From positions 124,001-188,000 of the forward strand of contig NZ_QPMK01000006.1 in the NCBI RefSeq assembly GCF_003344785.1: a DNA stretch of 64,000 nt. The letters are read 5' to 3'. The notes under the pieces were generated by a model. That model saw only the letters and a list, made by a program, of their open reading frames with translations. It was not told the DNA's origin and ran no database searches. A program made the translations under genes and the position numbers. The DNA is from Thalassococcus profundi. Lineage in GTDB: Bacteria > Pseudomonadota > Alphaproteobacteria > Rhodobacterales > Rhodobacteraceae. Positions 51,809 to 60,392 of this stretch are shown here, one piece after another. Within the stretch, counting starts at the first letter, position 1; the number at the start of each line of letters is the position of its first letter.

Positions 51809-52173
51809 ACGGCAGTTGCGCCTGCGGGCAGATCACCTTCACGGTCACCGGCCCGGTGCAGGGCGTCTCTGTCTGCCACTGCACCACCTGCCGCAAGATG
51901 TCCGGTTTCGCCTGGTCCTCGGCCTATGCGCCTGAAGAAGCCATCGCGATCTCCGGCCCGGTCCGCTGGTTCGAGGCCACACCCGCGGCCAGGCGCGGCC
52001 TTTGCCCGACCTGCGGCGCCTTCCTGTTCTGGCAGGCACATGACGAGGACACCCTGAGCTTTGCCCTGGGCGCGCTCGACGGGCCGACCGGCCTGACGCT
52101 CGAGAAGCACATCTTCACCGGAGAGAAGGGCGATTACTACACGCTGGCCGACGGCCTGCCGCAGAAGGATTAG
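51805..52173 (+). CDS. Gfa-family (glutathione-dependent formaldehyde-activating-like) zinc protein
   Basis: A 122-residue Mss4-like/GFA-domain protein with the family's zinc-binding cysteine pairs: GSCACG (Cys4-Cys6 region), VCHCTTCRKM and LCPTCGAFLF. Some GFA proteins help form S-hydroxymethylglutathione from formaldehyde, others have no known role. Its position in an operon with demethylating flavoenzymes is consistent with formaldehyde handling, but the family is large and this is inference. Overlaps the first LysE by 4 nt. Confidence 0.85.
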   Translation: MNGSCACGQITFTVTGPVQGVSVCHCTTCRKMSGFAWSSAYAPEEAIAISGPVRWFEATPAARRGLCPTCGAFLFWQAHDEDTLSFALGALDGPTGLTLEKHIFTGEKGDYYTLADGLPQKD

Positions 52174-52176
52174 GCG

Positions 52177-52800
52177 ATGCTCGAGACACTCCTTGCCCCG
52201 CCGCCTTCGACGCTTTTGGCCTTTGCCGGGGCGGGCATCCTTCTGAATCTCACGCCCGGCGCGGATGTCATGTTCGCCACCGCCAGCGGCGTTCGCGGCG
52301 GTGCGAAAGCGGGAATCGCGGCGGCGGCGGGGGTGGCGCTGGGGTCGGTCTTTCACGTGGCACTGGCGGTGCTGGGCGTCGCCGCCGCCCTTCGCGCCAT
52401 GCCCGAGGCGCTGACGGTCATACGTTGGGCCGGTGCGGCCTACCTTCTGTGGCTGGCCTATGCCGCCTGGACCGCAAAGCCCGATACCGGCAATGCCGGC
52501 GGCGCCGGGTCGCTGGGCCAGGCCTTGCGCCGCGGCTTCGTCACCAACCTGCTCAACCCCAAGGTCGGGCTCTTCATCCTCGCCTTCCTGCCGCAATTCG
52601 CCGATCCCGGTCTGGGGCCAGTGGCGCCGCAGATGGCGGTGCTGGGCGCGATCTTCATCTTCACCGGCCTTATCATCACCTCGGCCTACGGCGCGCTCGC
52701 CGGGGTTTTCGGCACCGCGCTCCGGCGGCATCAACGCTTCACCAACCGGATCGCGGCGGCGGTCTTCGGCGGCCTCGCGGCGCGTCTGGTCCTGGACTGA
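52177..52800 (+). CDS. LysE-family amino acid exporter (second)
   Basis: A 207-residue LysE/RhtB-type exporter: LLNLTPGADVMFATASGVRGGAKAGIAAAAGV carries the family's (T/S)PGxxxxxxxxxG motif. It begins 3 nt after the Gfa-like gene and ends 12 nt before the first flavoenzyme. It is clearly diverged from the first LysE in this operon, so the two probably export different compounds. Confidence 0.9.
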   Translation: MLETLLAPPPSTLLAFAGAGILLNLTPGADVMFATASGVRGGAKAGIAAAAGVALGSVFHVALAVLGVAAALRAMPEALTVIRWAGAAYLLWLAYAAWTAKPDTGNAGGAGSLGQALRRGFVTNLLNPKVGLFILAFLPQFADPGLGPVAPQMAVLGAIFIFTGLIITSAYGALAGVFGTALRRHQRFTNRIAAAVFGGLAARLVLD

Positions 52801-52812
52801 GGAAGAACGGAC

Positions 52813-55251
52813 ATGGCGGATTTCCCGACAACGGCCCGCGTGGTCATCATCGGCGGCGGTGCGGTGGGGGCTTCCTGCGCCTATCACATCGCCAAGGCCG
52901 GGTGGGACGTGGTCCTGCTGGAAAAGAACGAGCTGACCGCGGGCAGCACCTGGCATGCGGCGGGCAACTGCCCGTCCTTTTCGACAAGTTGGGCGATCAT
53001 GAACATGCAGCGCTATTCGCTGCGCCTCTTCGCGGGCTTGGCGGCAGAGGTCGACTACCCGATGAACTACCACGTGACCGGCTCGATTCGGCTGGGTCAT
53101 TCGCGCGACAGGATGATGGAGTTCGAACGCGCCCGCGCCATGGGCCGTTACCAGGGACTCGACCTCGAGATGATGCAGGTCGGCGACATCAAGGACCGCT
53201 ATCCGTTCGTTGAAACGCATGATCTGGCAGGCGCGCTCTGGGACCCGGACGACGGCGACATCGACCCGGCGCAGCTGACGCAGGCGCTGGCCAAGGGCGC
53301 ACGGATGCACGGGGCCAGGATCGAACGCTTCTGCCCCGCCACCGGTGTCAGCCGCAGGGGCAGCGAATGGATCGTGCACACCGACAAGGGCGATATCGCC
53401 TGCGAAAAGATCGTGAACGCCGCCGGCTACTACGCGCAGCGCGTCGGCGAATGGTTCAAGCCCTTCGGCGGGCGCACCGTGCCGATGACCGTGATGAGCC
53501 ACCAGTATTTCCTGACCGAAGAAATCCCCGAACTGGAGGCCTGGACGAAAGAGCAGGGCCGCAAGGTGCCGCTCTTGCGCGACGTCGACAGCTCCTACTA
53601 CCTGCGGCAGGACAAGCACGGCCTGAACCTCGGCCCCTACGAGCGCAACTGCCGCGCGCATTGGATCAGCCGCGACGACCCGATGCCCGAGGATTTCAGC
53701 TTTCAGCTCTATCCCGACGACCTCGACCGGCTGGAGTGGTACATCGAGGATGCCATGGCCCGCGTTCCGATCCTCGGCACCGCCGGGGTGGGCCGGGTGA
53801 TCAACGGCCCCATTCCCTATGCCCCCGACGGCCTGCCGCTGCTGGGCCCGATGCCCGGCGTGCCCAACGCCTTCGAGGCTTGCGTCTTCACCTTCGGCAT
53901 CACCCAGTCGGGCGGCGCGGGCAAGGTTCTGGCCGAATGGGTCACCGAGGGTCAGACCGAATGGGACATGTGGGCGGTCGATCCGCGCCGCTACACCGAC
54001 TACGCCGACCAGGACTATTGCAACAAGAAGGCGATGGAGACCTACGGCCACGAATACGCCATGCACTTCCCGCATCACCGCTGGCCCGCGGGCGCCGACA
54101 AGCGCCTGTCGCCCAACCATGCGAAGGTGCGCGCGCTGGGCGGCGTCATGGGCACCTACAACGGCTGGGAACGTGCGAACTGGTTCGCGAAGCCCGGGGA
54201 CGACACGTCCGAGGCGGCGAGCCAGACCTGGGCGCGCTCCGGCCCGTGGCAGCCGCGCGCGGCCGAGGAATGCGCGGCGGTGCGCGACGGCGTCGGTGTG
54301 CTCGACCTGCCGGGGTTCTCGCGTTTCGAGCTGACGGGTCCGGGGGCCGCGGCGCATCTCGACCGCCTGACCGCCGGACGCCTGCCGTCGCCGGGCCGCG
54401 TGAGCCTTGCCTATTTCCCCGACGCCTGCGGCCGCATCCTGACGGAGATGTCGATCCTGCGGCACGGGCCCGAGCACTTTACCCTCATCACCGCCGCAGC
54501 CGCGCAGTGGCATGACCGCGACGTGCTGCGGGATGGCCTGCCCGAGGGTGTCACGCTTACCGACCGCAGCGCCGATATCTCGACGCTGATCGTTACCGGC
54601 CCGAAAAGCCGCGCGCTGATGACGGCGCTCGGCACGGATGCCGACCTGGGCCTGCCGTGGCTCACGCATCAGGCGGCCACCGTTGCGGGCCGTCCCTGTA
54701 CGCTGGTGCGTGTCAGCTTTGCCGGGGAACTGGGCTGGGAAATCCACGCGGCCAATGCCGACTGCCCCGCGCTTTACGACGCGGTTCTGGGCGCCGGCGC
54801 CACGCCGTTCGGGATGTTCGCGCTCAATGCCCTGCGCATCGAAAAGGGGTATCGCGCCTGGAAGGGCGATCTGTCGACCGACTACAGCCTGCTCGAAGCC
54901 GGGCTCGGGCGGTTCATCGACTGGTCCAAGGACTTTACCGGCAAGGCCGCGCTGGATCTGGAAAAACAGCGGGGTGTGACAAAGCAATTTACCACCCTCA
55001 CCATCGACGCAGGCGACTGCGACGCCCCTTACATGTCCTCGATCTGGCAGAACGGAGAGCTCGTGGGCGAAACCACCAGCGGTGCCTGGGGCTACCGCGT
55101 CGGTGCCTCGGTGGCGCTGGCCATGGTGCGCGCGGATCTCGCGACACCTGGCACGGCGCTGGAGGTGGAGATCTTCGGGCGGAAATGCCCGGCCTTGGTG
55201 CAGCCCGCGGGCGCGCTCTGGGATCGGGCGAACGAAAGGCTGCGCGCATGA
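52813..55251 (+). CDS. FAD/GcvT-domain oxidoreductase (dimethylglycine/sarcosine dehydrogenase type), paralogue 1
   Basis: An 812-residue flavoenzyme: N-terminal FAD domain with GGGAVG (14-19) and the motif STWHAAG, whose His48 is where dimethylglycine dehydrogenases attach FAD covalently, followed by a C-terminal aminomethyltransferase-like (GcvT) domain from about residue 430 (FELTGPGAAAHLDRL, GWEIHAANADCPALYDAV). Such enzymes oxidatively demethylate N-methylated glycines and pass the one-carbon unit to tetrahydrofolate. Start is 12 nt after the LysE stop; the stop overlaps the next gene. Substrate (dimethylglycine, sarcosine, or another N-methyl amine) cannot be fixed. Confidence 0.9.
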   Translation: MADFPTTARVVIIGGGAVGASCAYHIAKAGWDVVLLEKNELTAGSTWHAAGNCPSFSTSWAIMNMQRYSLRLFAGLAAEVDYPMNYHVTGSIRLGHSRDRMMEFERARAMGRYQGLDLEMMQVGDIKDRYPFVETHDLAGALWDPDDGDIDPAQLTQALAKGARMHGARIERFCPATGVSRRGSEWIVHTDKGDIACEKIVNAAGYYAQRVGEWFKPFGGRTVPMTVMSHQYFLTEEIPELEAWTKEQGRKVPLLRDVDSSYYLRQDKHGLNLGPYERNCRAHWISRDDPMPEDFSFQLYPDDLDRLEWYIEDAMARVPILGTAGVGRVINGPIPYAPDGLPLLGPMPGVPNAFEACVFTFGITQSGGAGKVLAEWVTEGQTEWDMWAVDPRRYTDYADQDYCNKKAMETYGHEYAMHFPHHRWPAGADKRLSPNHAKVRALGGVMGTYNGWERANWFAKPGDDTSEAASQTWARSGPWQPRAAEECAAVRDGVGVLDLPGFSRFELTGPGAAAHLDRLTAGRLPSPGRVSLAYFPDACGRILTEMSILRHGPEHFTLITAAAAQWHDRDVLRDGLPEGVTLTDRSADISTLIVTGPKSRALMTALGTDADLGLPWLTHQAATVAGRPCTLVRVSFAGELGWEIHAANADCPALYDAVLGAGATPFGMFALNALRIEKGYRAWKGDLSTDYSLLEAGLGRFIDWSKDFTGKAALDLEKQRGVTKQFTTLTIDAGDCDAPYMSSIWQNGELVGETTSGAWGYRVGASVALAMVRADLATPGTALEVEIFGRKCPALVQPAGALWDRANERLRA

Positions 55252-55703
55252 GGTTGAACGTCGCCGCCCGCCAGCTGATCGCGCGGTTTCCGCTGGGCTT
55301 CGTCGCCACGGTTGACGCCGAGGGCCTTCCTTGCGTCTCACCCAAGGGCACCTTCCTGGTGCTCGACGACGGCACGCTGGGTTTCGGCAACATCCGTTCG
55401 CCGGGCACGGTCGCCAACCTGCGTGCCAATCCGGCCTGCGAGGTCAATTTCATCGACCCCTTTCTGCGCAAGGGCCTGCGGGTGCGCGGTACGGCGCGGA
55501 TCGTGGGCAGCGGGGAGGCCGGATTCGACCGCATCTCAGGCTGGCGCGCGGTCTGGGGCGACCTGGCCGACCGGATCACCGACCTTGTGCTGATCGAGGT
55601 CGCGGCGGTCAAACCGCTCTCCACGCCGCCCTATGATGACGGGGTCACCGAAGACGAGATGCTGGCCCTCTACAAGGCCAAATACGCGGAGATCTATCCA
55701 TGA
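55248..55703 (+). CDS. Pyridoxamine 5'-phosphate oxidase-like (split-barrel flavin) protein
   Basis: A 151-residue split-barrel FMN-binding protein: MRLNVAARQLIARFPLGFVATVDAEGLPCVSPKG and GTLGFGNIRSPGTVANLRANPACEVNFIDPF fit the PNPOx-like superfamily. Members reduce or bind flavin or F420, or are of unknown function. It overlaps the genes on either side by 4 nt and is part of the methyl-amine operon; it may support flavin supply, but that is speculative. Confidence 0.8.
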   Translation: MRLNVAARQLIARFPLGFVATVDAEGLPCVSPKGTFLVLDDGTLGFGNIRSPGTVANLRANPACEVNFIDPFLRKGLRVRGTARIVGSGEAGFDRISGWRAVWGDLADRITDLVLIEVAAVKPLSTPPYDDGVTEDEMLALYKAKYAEIYP

Positions 55704-56593
55704 GCGACATCACCCTGCTCGACGGCGGCATGGGACAGGAACTGGTCAAGCGTGCGGGCGACAGCCCGACGCCGCTCTGGTCCACGCAGGTCATGCTGGA
55801 CCATCCGGGCCTCGTGTCGCAGCTGCACCGCGACTATTTCGAGGCGGGCGCGACCGTCGCCTCGGCCAACACCTACGCGGTGCATCGCGACCGGCTGGCA
55901 CCGGTGGGGCTCGAGCACCGGTTCGAAGACCTGCAGGCCGCCGCCCTCTCCGAAGCCGTGACCGCCCGCAACGCCCACGGCGCGGGCCGTGTTGCCGGCA
56001 CCATCGGACCGCTCGGCGCCAGCTACCGGCCCGACCTGCTGCCCGATCACGACACCGCCGTCGCGGCCTTTGCCGAGATTGTGCGGATGATGGAAGGCAG
56101 CGCCGACATCCTGCTATTCGAAACCATCGCCTCGCTGGATCATGCCCGCGCCGCGCTTGCCGCGGGACGGCAATCGGACCTGCCGATCTGGCTCGCGGTG
56201 ACGGTCGACGACACCGACGGCAGCCGCCTGCGGTCGGGCGAACCGGTGGCAGAGGTGGTGGCCATCGCCCGCGACGGCGCCGCCGCGGTGCTGGCCAACT
56301 GCTCGGCGCCCGAGGCGATGCCGGCAGCACTCGACGCGCTGATGCGCTCCGATCTGCCCTGCGGCGCCTATGCCAATGCCTTTACCCGCATCACCGAGGA
56401 TTTCCTGAAGACACGCCCCACGGTGGCCGCCCTCGACGCCCGCCGCGACATGGACCCCACGACCTACGCCCGTCACGTGATGGGCTGGGTCGGACAGGGC
56501 GCCACCATCGTCGGCGGCTGCTGCGAAACCGGCCCCGCCCATATCGCCGCGATCGCCCGCGCCCTGCGGGATGCCGGGCATGACCTCGTCTGA
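55700..56593 (+). CDS. Homocysteine S-methyltransferase family protein
   Basis: A 297-residue zinc enzyme of the MmuM/BHMT family, which transfers a methyl group from S-methylmethionine or betaine to homocysteine. The zinc ligands are Cys201 (NCSAPE) and the pair Cys274-Cys275 (VGGCCETGP). In an operon with demethylating oxidoreductases it suggests a pathway that channels methyl groups from a methylated osmolyte. ATG overlaps the previous stop by 4 nt. Possible donors: glycine betaine, S-methylmethionine, dimethylsulfoniopropionate-related compounds. Confidence 0.87.
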   Translation: MSDITLLDGGMGQELVKRAGDSPTPLWSTQVMLDHPGLVSQLHRDYFEAGATVASANTYAVHRDRLAPVGLEHRFEDLQAAALSEAVTARNAHGAGRVAGTIGPLGASYRPDLLPDHDTAVAAFAEIVRMMEGSADILLFETIASLDHARAALAAGRQSDLPIWLAVTVDDTDGSRLRSGEPVAEVVAIARDGAAAVLANCSAPEAMPAALDALMRSDLPCGAYANAFTRITEDFLKTRPTVAALDARRDMDPTTYARHVMGWVGQGATIVGGCCETGPAHIAAIARALRDAGHDLV

Positions 56594-56597
56594 CCCT

Positions 56598-56649
56598 GCC
56601 TTCATCTGCCCGAAAATACTTCGGGGGGTTTGGGGGGCTGGCCCCCCAA
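56598..56649 (-). terminator. Double hairpin after the methyltransferase gene (dispersed element, copy C)
   Basis: CCCGAA (56609-56614) pairs with TTCGGG (56620-56625) across 5 nt; next TTGGGGGGC (56630-56638) pairs with GCCCCCCAA (56641-56649) across 2 nt. Read on the minus strand the block has the order stem, CCCCCGAAGTATTTT, CAGATGAAG, related to the elements at 24881-24922 and 59169-59225. It interrupts the operon between the homocysteine methyltransferase and the second flavoenzyme, so it may lower expression of the latter. Confidence 0.6.
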
Positions 56650-56716
56650 TCGGCCCGACGCCACCGGCGTCCGGCTCTCGACCATCCCCGAAGGCATTCC
56701 TCTCGAAAGACACCCC

Positions 56717-59164
56717 ATGACCCTTCCCACCCAGGCCCGCGTCGTCGTCATCGGCGGCGGCATCATCGGCTGTTCGGTCGCCTACCACCTGACAAAGCTC
56801 GGCTGGACCGACGTGGTGCTGCTGGAACGGAAGCAGCTGACCAGCGGCACCACCTGGCACGCGGCGGGTCTGATCGCGCAGCTGCGCGCCACCGCCAACA
56901 TGACGCGGCTGGCGAAGTACAGCCAGGAGCTTTATGGCGCGCTGGAAGAGGAGACCGGCGTCGCAACGGGGTTCAAGCGCGTGGGGTCGATCACCGTCGC
57001 GCTGACCACCGCACGGCACGAGGAGCTGCGCCGCTCCGCCGCCATGGCCCGCGCCTTTGGGGTCGAGATCGACGAGATCGGCATCGACGACATTGCCGCG
57101 AAATATCCGCATCTCAACACCGATGGCGTGCGGGGCGGTGTCTATCTGCCGAAGGACGGGCAGGGCGATCCGGGTAACATCGCCCGTGCGCTCGCCAAGG
57201 GCGCGCGCATGCGCGGCGCGCGGATCGCGGAATACACGCGCGCCACCGGCGTGACCCGCGAGGGGCGCCGGATCACCGGCGTGGACTGGACGGCCGAGGA
57301 CGACAGCAGCGGTCACATCGCCTGCGACCATGTCGTCAACTGCGCCGGCATGTGGGGCCGCGAGGTGGGGCGGATGCTGGGCGTCAACGTCCCGCTTCAG
57401 GCCTGCGAGCATTTCTACATCGTCTCGGAACCGATCCCGGGGCTGCAACCGCTGCCGGTGCTGCGGGTGCCGGACGAATGTGCCTATTACAAGGAGGACG
57501 CGGGCAAGCTGATGCTCGGCGCCTTCGAGCCCCTGGCCAAGCCCTGGGGCCTGGCGGGCATCCCCGACAGCTTCGAGTATGACCAGCTGCCAGAGGATTT
57601 CGATCATTTCGAACCGATCCTCGAGATGGCCGTGACGCGGATGCCGGCGCTGGCCGAGGCGGGGATCCACACCTTCTTCAACGGGCCCGAAAGCTTCACC
57701 CCCGACGATGCCTACCACCTGGGCCAGGCCCCCGAGAGGGAGAATGTCTGGGTCGCTGCCGGGTTCAACTCCATCGGCATCCAATCGGCGGGCGGCGCGG
57801 GCATGGCGCTGGCGCAGTGGATGGACGGGGGCGAAAAGCCCTTCGACCTCGGTGACGTGGACATCGCGCGGATGATGCCGTTCCAGGGCAACCGCCGCTA
57901 CCTGGCCGCGCGGGCGACGGAAACCCTGGGCCTGCTTTACGCCGATCACTATCCCTACCGGCAGAAGGCCACGGCGCGCGGCGTGCGGCGGTCGCCGTTC
58001 CACGAGCAGCTTGACGCGCGGGGTGCGGTCTTTGGAGAGTTGGCGGGCTGGGAGCGCGCCAACTGGATCGCGCGCGAGGGCCAGGCGCGGTCCTATGACT
58101 ATGGCTGGGGGCGGCAGACCTTCTTCGACAACGTCGGAGACGAGTTGCACGCACTGCGCACCGGCGTCGGCATCTACGACATGTCGTCCTTCGGCAAGCT
58201 GCGGGTTGAGGGGCCCGAGGCCGAGGCCTTTCTGAACCGGATCTGCGGTAACGACGTGGCCGTGCCGCTGGGGCGGATCGTCTACACGCAGTTTTTGAAC
58301 GCCCGTGGCGGGATCGAGGCCGACCTGACCGTGACGCGGCTGTCCGAGACCGCGTTCCTGGTGGTCACGCCCGCCGCGACGCGGCTGGCGGACGAGACCT
58401 GGATACGGCGGCACCTCCACGGCGCGCAGGCGGTGATCACCGACGTGACGTCTGCCGAGGGCGTGCTGGCGGTGATGGGGCCTCGGTCGCGAGACCTGCT
58501 GCGCGCGGTCAGCCCAAATGATTTTTCGAGCGATGCCTTTCCTTTCGGCACGGCACAGGAGATCGAGATCGGCCTGGGCCTCGCCCGCGCGCACCGGGTG
58601 TCCTACGTGGGCGAGCTGGGCTGGGAAATCTACTTGAGCGCCGACATGGCCGGACATGTTTTCGAGACGCTCTGGGAGGCGGGTCAGGATCACGGTCTGA
58701 CGCTCTGCGGGCTGCATGCGATGGATTGCGGGCGCGCGGAAAAGGCGTTCCGGCACATGGGCCACGACATCACCTGCGAGGATCACGTGCTCGAGGCGGG
58801 TCTGGGATTTGCCGTCAAGACGGGCAAGGGCTGCGATTTCATCGGCCGCGACGCGGTGCTGGCAAGGCGCGAAGCCGGGCCGGCGCGGCGGCTGGTGCAG
58901 TTCCGGCTGACCGATCCCGAACCGCTGCTCTATCACAACGAACCGATCCTGCGGGACGGGCAGATCGTCGGGCACCTGAGTTCGGGCGCTTACGGGCATC
59001 ACCTGGGCGGCGCCATCGGGTTGGGCTATGTGCCTTGTGCCGGGGAAAGTGCCGCGCAGGTGCTGGCCTCGACCTATGAGATTGACGTGGCCGGCAGCAG
59101 AATTGTGGCGGAAGTGTCGGTGAAGCCGATGTACGACCCTGACGGCGCGCGTCCCAAGGGGTGA
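56717..59164 (+). CDS. FAD/GcvT-domain oxidoreductase (dimethylglycine/sarcosine dehydrogenase type), paralogue 2
   Basis: An 815-residue paralogue of the enzyme at 52813-55251, with the same parts: GGGIIG (13-18), TTWHAAG with His48 for covalent FAD, and the GcvT domain from about residue 435 (ELHALRTGVGIYDMSSFGKL, VSYVGELGWEIYLSADMAG). The two differ widely in the middle and in the FAD-domain substrate region, so different substrates are likely. The ATG at 56717 follows a 123-nt gap containing hairpins; the frame is open further upstream but reads hairpin sequence. Could act on sarcosine if the first acts on dimethylglycine, or the reverse. Confidence 0.9.
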   Translation: MTLPTQARVVVIGGGIIGCSVAYHLTKLGWTDVVLLERKQLTSGTTWHAAGLIAQLRATANMTRLAKYSQELYGALEEETGVATGFKRVGSITVALTTARHEELRRSAAMARAFGVEIDEIGIDDIAAKYPHLNTDGVRGGVYLPKDGQGDPGNIARALAKGARMRGARIAEYTRATGVTREGRRITGVDWTAEDDSSGHIACDHVVNCAGMWGREVGRMLGVNVPLQACEHFYIVSEPIPGLQPLPVLRVPDECAYYKEDAGKLMLGAFEPLAKPWGLAGIPDSFEYDQLPEDFDHFEPILEMAVTRMPALAEAGIHTFFNGPESFTPDDAYHLGQAPERENVWVAAGFNSIGIQSAGGAGMALAQWMDGGEKPFDLGDVDIARMMPFQGNRRYLAARATETLGLLYADHYPYRQKATARGVRRSPFHEQLDARGAVFGELAGWERANWIAREGQARSYDYGWGRQTFFDNVGDELHALRTGVGIYDMSSFGKLRVEGPEAEAFLNRICGNDVAVPLGRIVYTQFLNARGGIEADLTVTRLSETAFLVVTPAATRLADETWIRRHLHGAQAVITDVTSAEGVLAVMGPRSRDLLRAVSPNDFSSDAFPFGTAQEIEIGLGLARAHRVSYVGELGWEIYLSADMAGHVFETLWEAGQDHGLTLCGLHAMDCGRAEKAFRHMGHDITCEDHVLEAGLGFAVKTGKGCDFIGRDAVLARREAGPARRLVQFRLTDPEPLLYHNEPILRDGQIVGHLSSGAYGHHLGGAIGLGYVPCAGESAAQVLASTYEIDVAGSRIVAEVSVKPMYDPDGARPKG

Positions 59165-59168
59165 CGGG

Positions 59169-59225
59169 ATCGCCCTTCGGGCGATACGAGAGGCTCTGCC
59201 TCTCGTGCTCTCCGAGGGTTATTGT
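59169..59225 (+). terminator. Tandem hairpins after the second flavoenzyme (dispersed element, copy A)
   Basis: ATCGCCC-TTC-GGGCGAT (59169-59185) is a perfect 7-bp hairpin, followed directly by ACGAGAGGC-TCT-GCCTCTCGT (59186-59206), a perfect 9-bp hairpin, then GCTCTCCGAGGGTTATTGTA. The tail CTCTCGTGCTCTCCG is identical to 24881-24922 read on the minus strand. Transcription termination after the operon is the likely role. Confidence 0.7.
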
Positions 59226-59249
59226 AAACCGAAGAAGGGGGTACGCGTT

Positions 59250-59696
59250 GTGGCGGTTGTGCGGGATGTGCGGGCCGGGGACCTGGCCGGGCTGGTGGGG
59301 CTGATCGGGGGATTGGCGGCGCATCACGGCGACACTGCGACGGTGCGCGTGGCGGATCTGCAGCGCGATCTGTTCGGGCCGCGCCCCTGGCTCTTTGGGC
59401 TGGTCGCGGAAGAGGCTGGACGGCTGGTGGGCCATGCGCTGCTGTTTCCGCTGGCGCAGGCGCAGTTCGGGTCGCGCGGGATGGACCTGCACCACCTCTT
59501 TGTCGCGGAGGATTGTCGCGGGCAGGGTGTGGGCCGTGCCCTGATCGACGGGGTGCTGGACCTCGCGACGCGGTTGGGGTGCGCCTATGTCGCCGTCGGC
59601 ACCCAGGGAGAGAATGCCCGCGCGGTGGCGGTCTACGACGCGGCGGGTTTCGTGCTGCGCGCCCCCGGCGGGTTGAGGTTGGTGAAGCGGCTTTAA
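59250..59696 (+). CDS. GNAT-family N-acetyltransferase
   Basis: A 148-residue GNAT protein: DLHHLFVAEDCRGQGVGRALIDGVLDLA has the acetyl-CoA motif R-G-Q-G-V-G-R, followed by VGTQGENARAVAVYDAAGF. The start is uncertain; I use GTG at 59250, 9 nt after AAGGGGG, because upstream codons lie in hairpin sequence. Substrate unknown. Confidence 0.82.
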   Translation: MAVVRDVRAGDLAGLVGLIGGLAAHHGDTATVRVADLQRDLFGPRPWLFGLVAEEAGRLVGHALLFPLAQAQFGSRGMDLHHLFVAEDCRGQGVGRALIDGVLDLATRLGCAYVAVGTQGENARAVAVYDAAGFVLRAPGGLRLVKRL

Positions 59697-59737
59697 GTGC
59701 GCTTGCGCCTGCGCCCGGCATTTGACAGGAGAGCGGG

Positions 59738-60385
59738 ATGAGCACGCCCTATGCCCCGCCCGACGATCCGATCGATGTCCTGCACGAGGACATGCAGCTT
59801 CTGGTGGTGCAAAAGCCCGCGGGGCTGTTGTCGGTGCCGGGCAAGGGACCGGATCTGGCGGATTGCCTGCTGTCGCGATTGCAGGCGGCCTTCCCGACGG
59901 TGCTGCTGGTGCACCGGCTGGACCGCGACACTTCGGGTGTCATGGTCTTTGCGCTCACCCCGCATGCGCAGCGGCACCTGGGGCTGCAGTTCGAGAAGCG
60001 CAGCGTGAAGAAGATCTACATGGCGCGCGTCGCGGGGCGTCTGGTGCCGAAGACCGGCACCGTGGACCTGCCGCTCTGCGTCGACTGGCCGAACCGGCCC
60101 TTGCAGAAAGTCGATCACGAGACCGGGCGTCCTGCGGTCACCGACTGGCGTGTAATGAAGGCGGACGAGACCGAAAGCCGGGTGATGCTGATGCCGCAGA
60201 CCGGGCGCAGCCATCAGCTGCGTGTGCACATGCTGGCGCTGGGCCATCCGATCCTGGGCGATCCGCTTTATATGCCCGACCGCGCGGCGGAGTATCCGCG
60301 GATGATGCTGCATGCGCAGGAACTGCGGTTGCGCCATCCCGAGGGCGGGGCGGGGATGAAGTTCCGCGCACCGGCGCCGTTCTGA
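59738..60385 (+). CDS. RluA-family pseudouridine synthase
   Basis: A 215-residue RNA pseudouridine synthase with catalytic Asp62 in VHRLDRDTSG, plus the RluA motif II/III stretches KKIYMARVAGRL and TGRSHQLRVHM. No S4 domain is present, as in the short RluA type (rRNA/tRNA position 746/32). GGAG lies 9 nt upstream of ATG. Convergent with the FadR-type regulator 7 nt away. Confidence 0.92.
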   Translation: MSTPYAPPDDPIDVLHEDMQLLVVQKPAGLLSVPGKGPDLADCLLSRLQAAFPTVLLVHRLDRDTSGVMVFALTPHAQRHLGLQFEKRSVKKIYMARVAGRLVPKTGTVDLPLCVDWPNRPLQKVDHETGRPAVTDWRVMKADETESRVMLMPQTGRSHQLRVHMLALGHPILGDPLYMPDRAAEYPRMMLHAQELRLRHPEGGAGMKFRAPAPF

Positions 60386-60392
60386 ACCGGGC

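Noticed and set aside
51757-59002. Very long minus-strand open frames opposite the two FAD/GcvT enzymes
   Set aside because: Frames of 960-1,190 codons here are antisense to conserved enzymes; composition is that of shadow frames and no starts or families fit.
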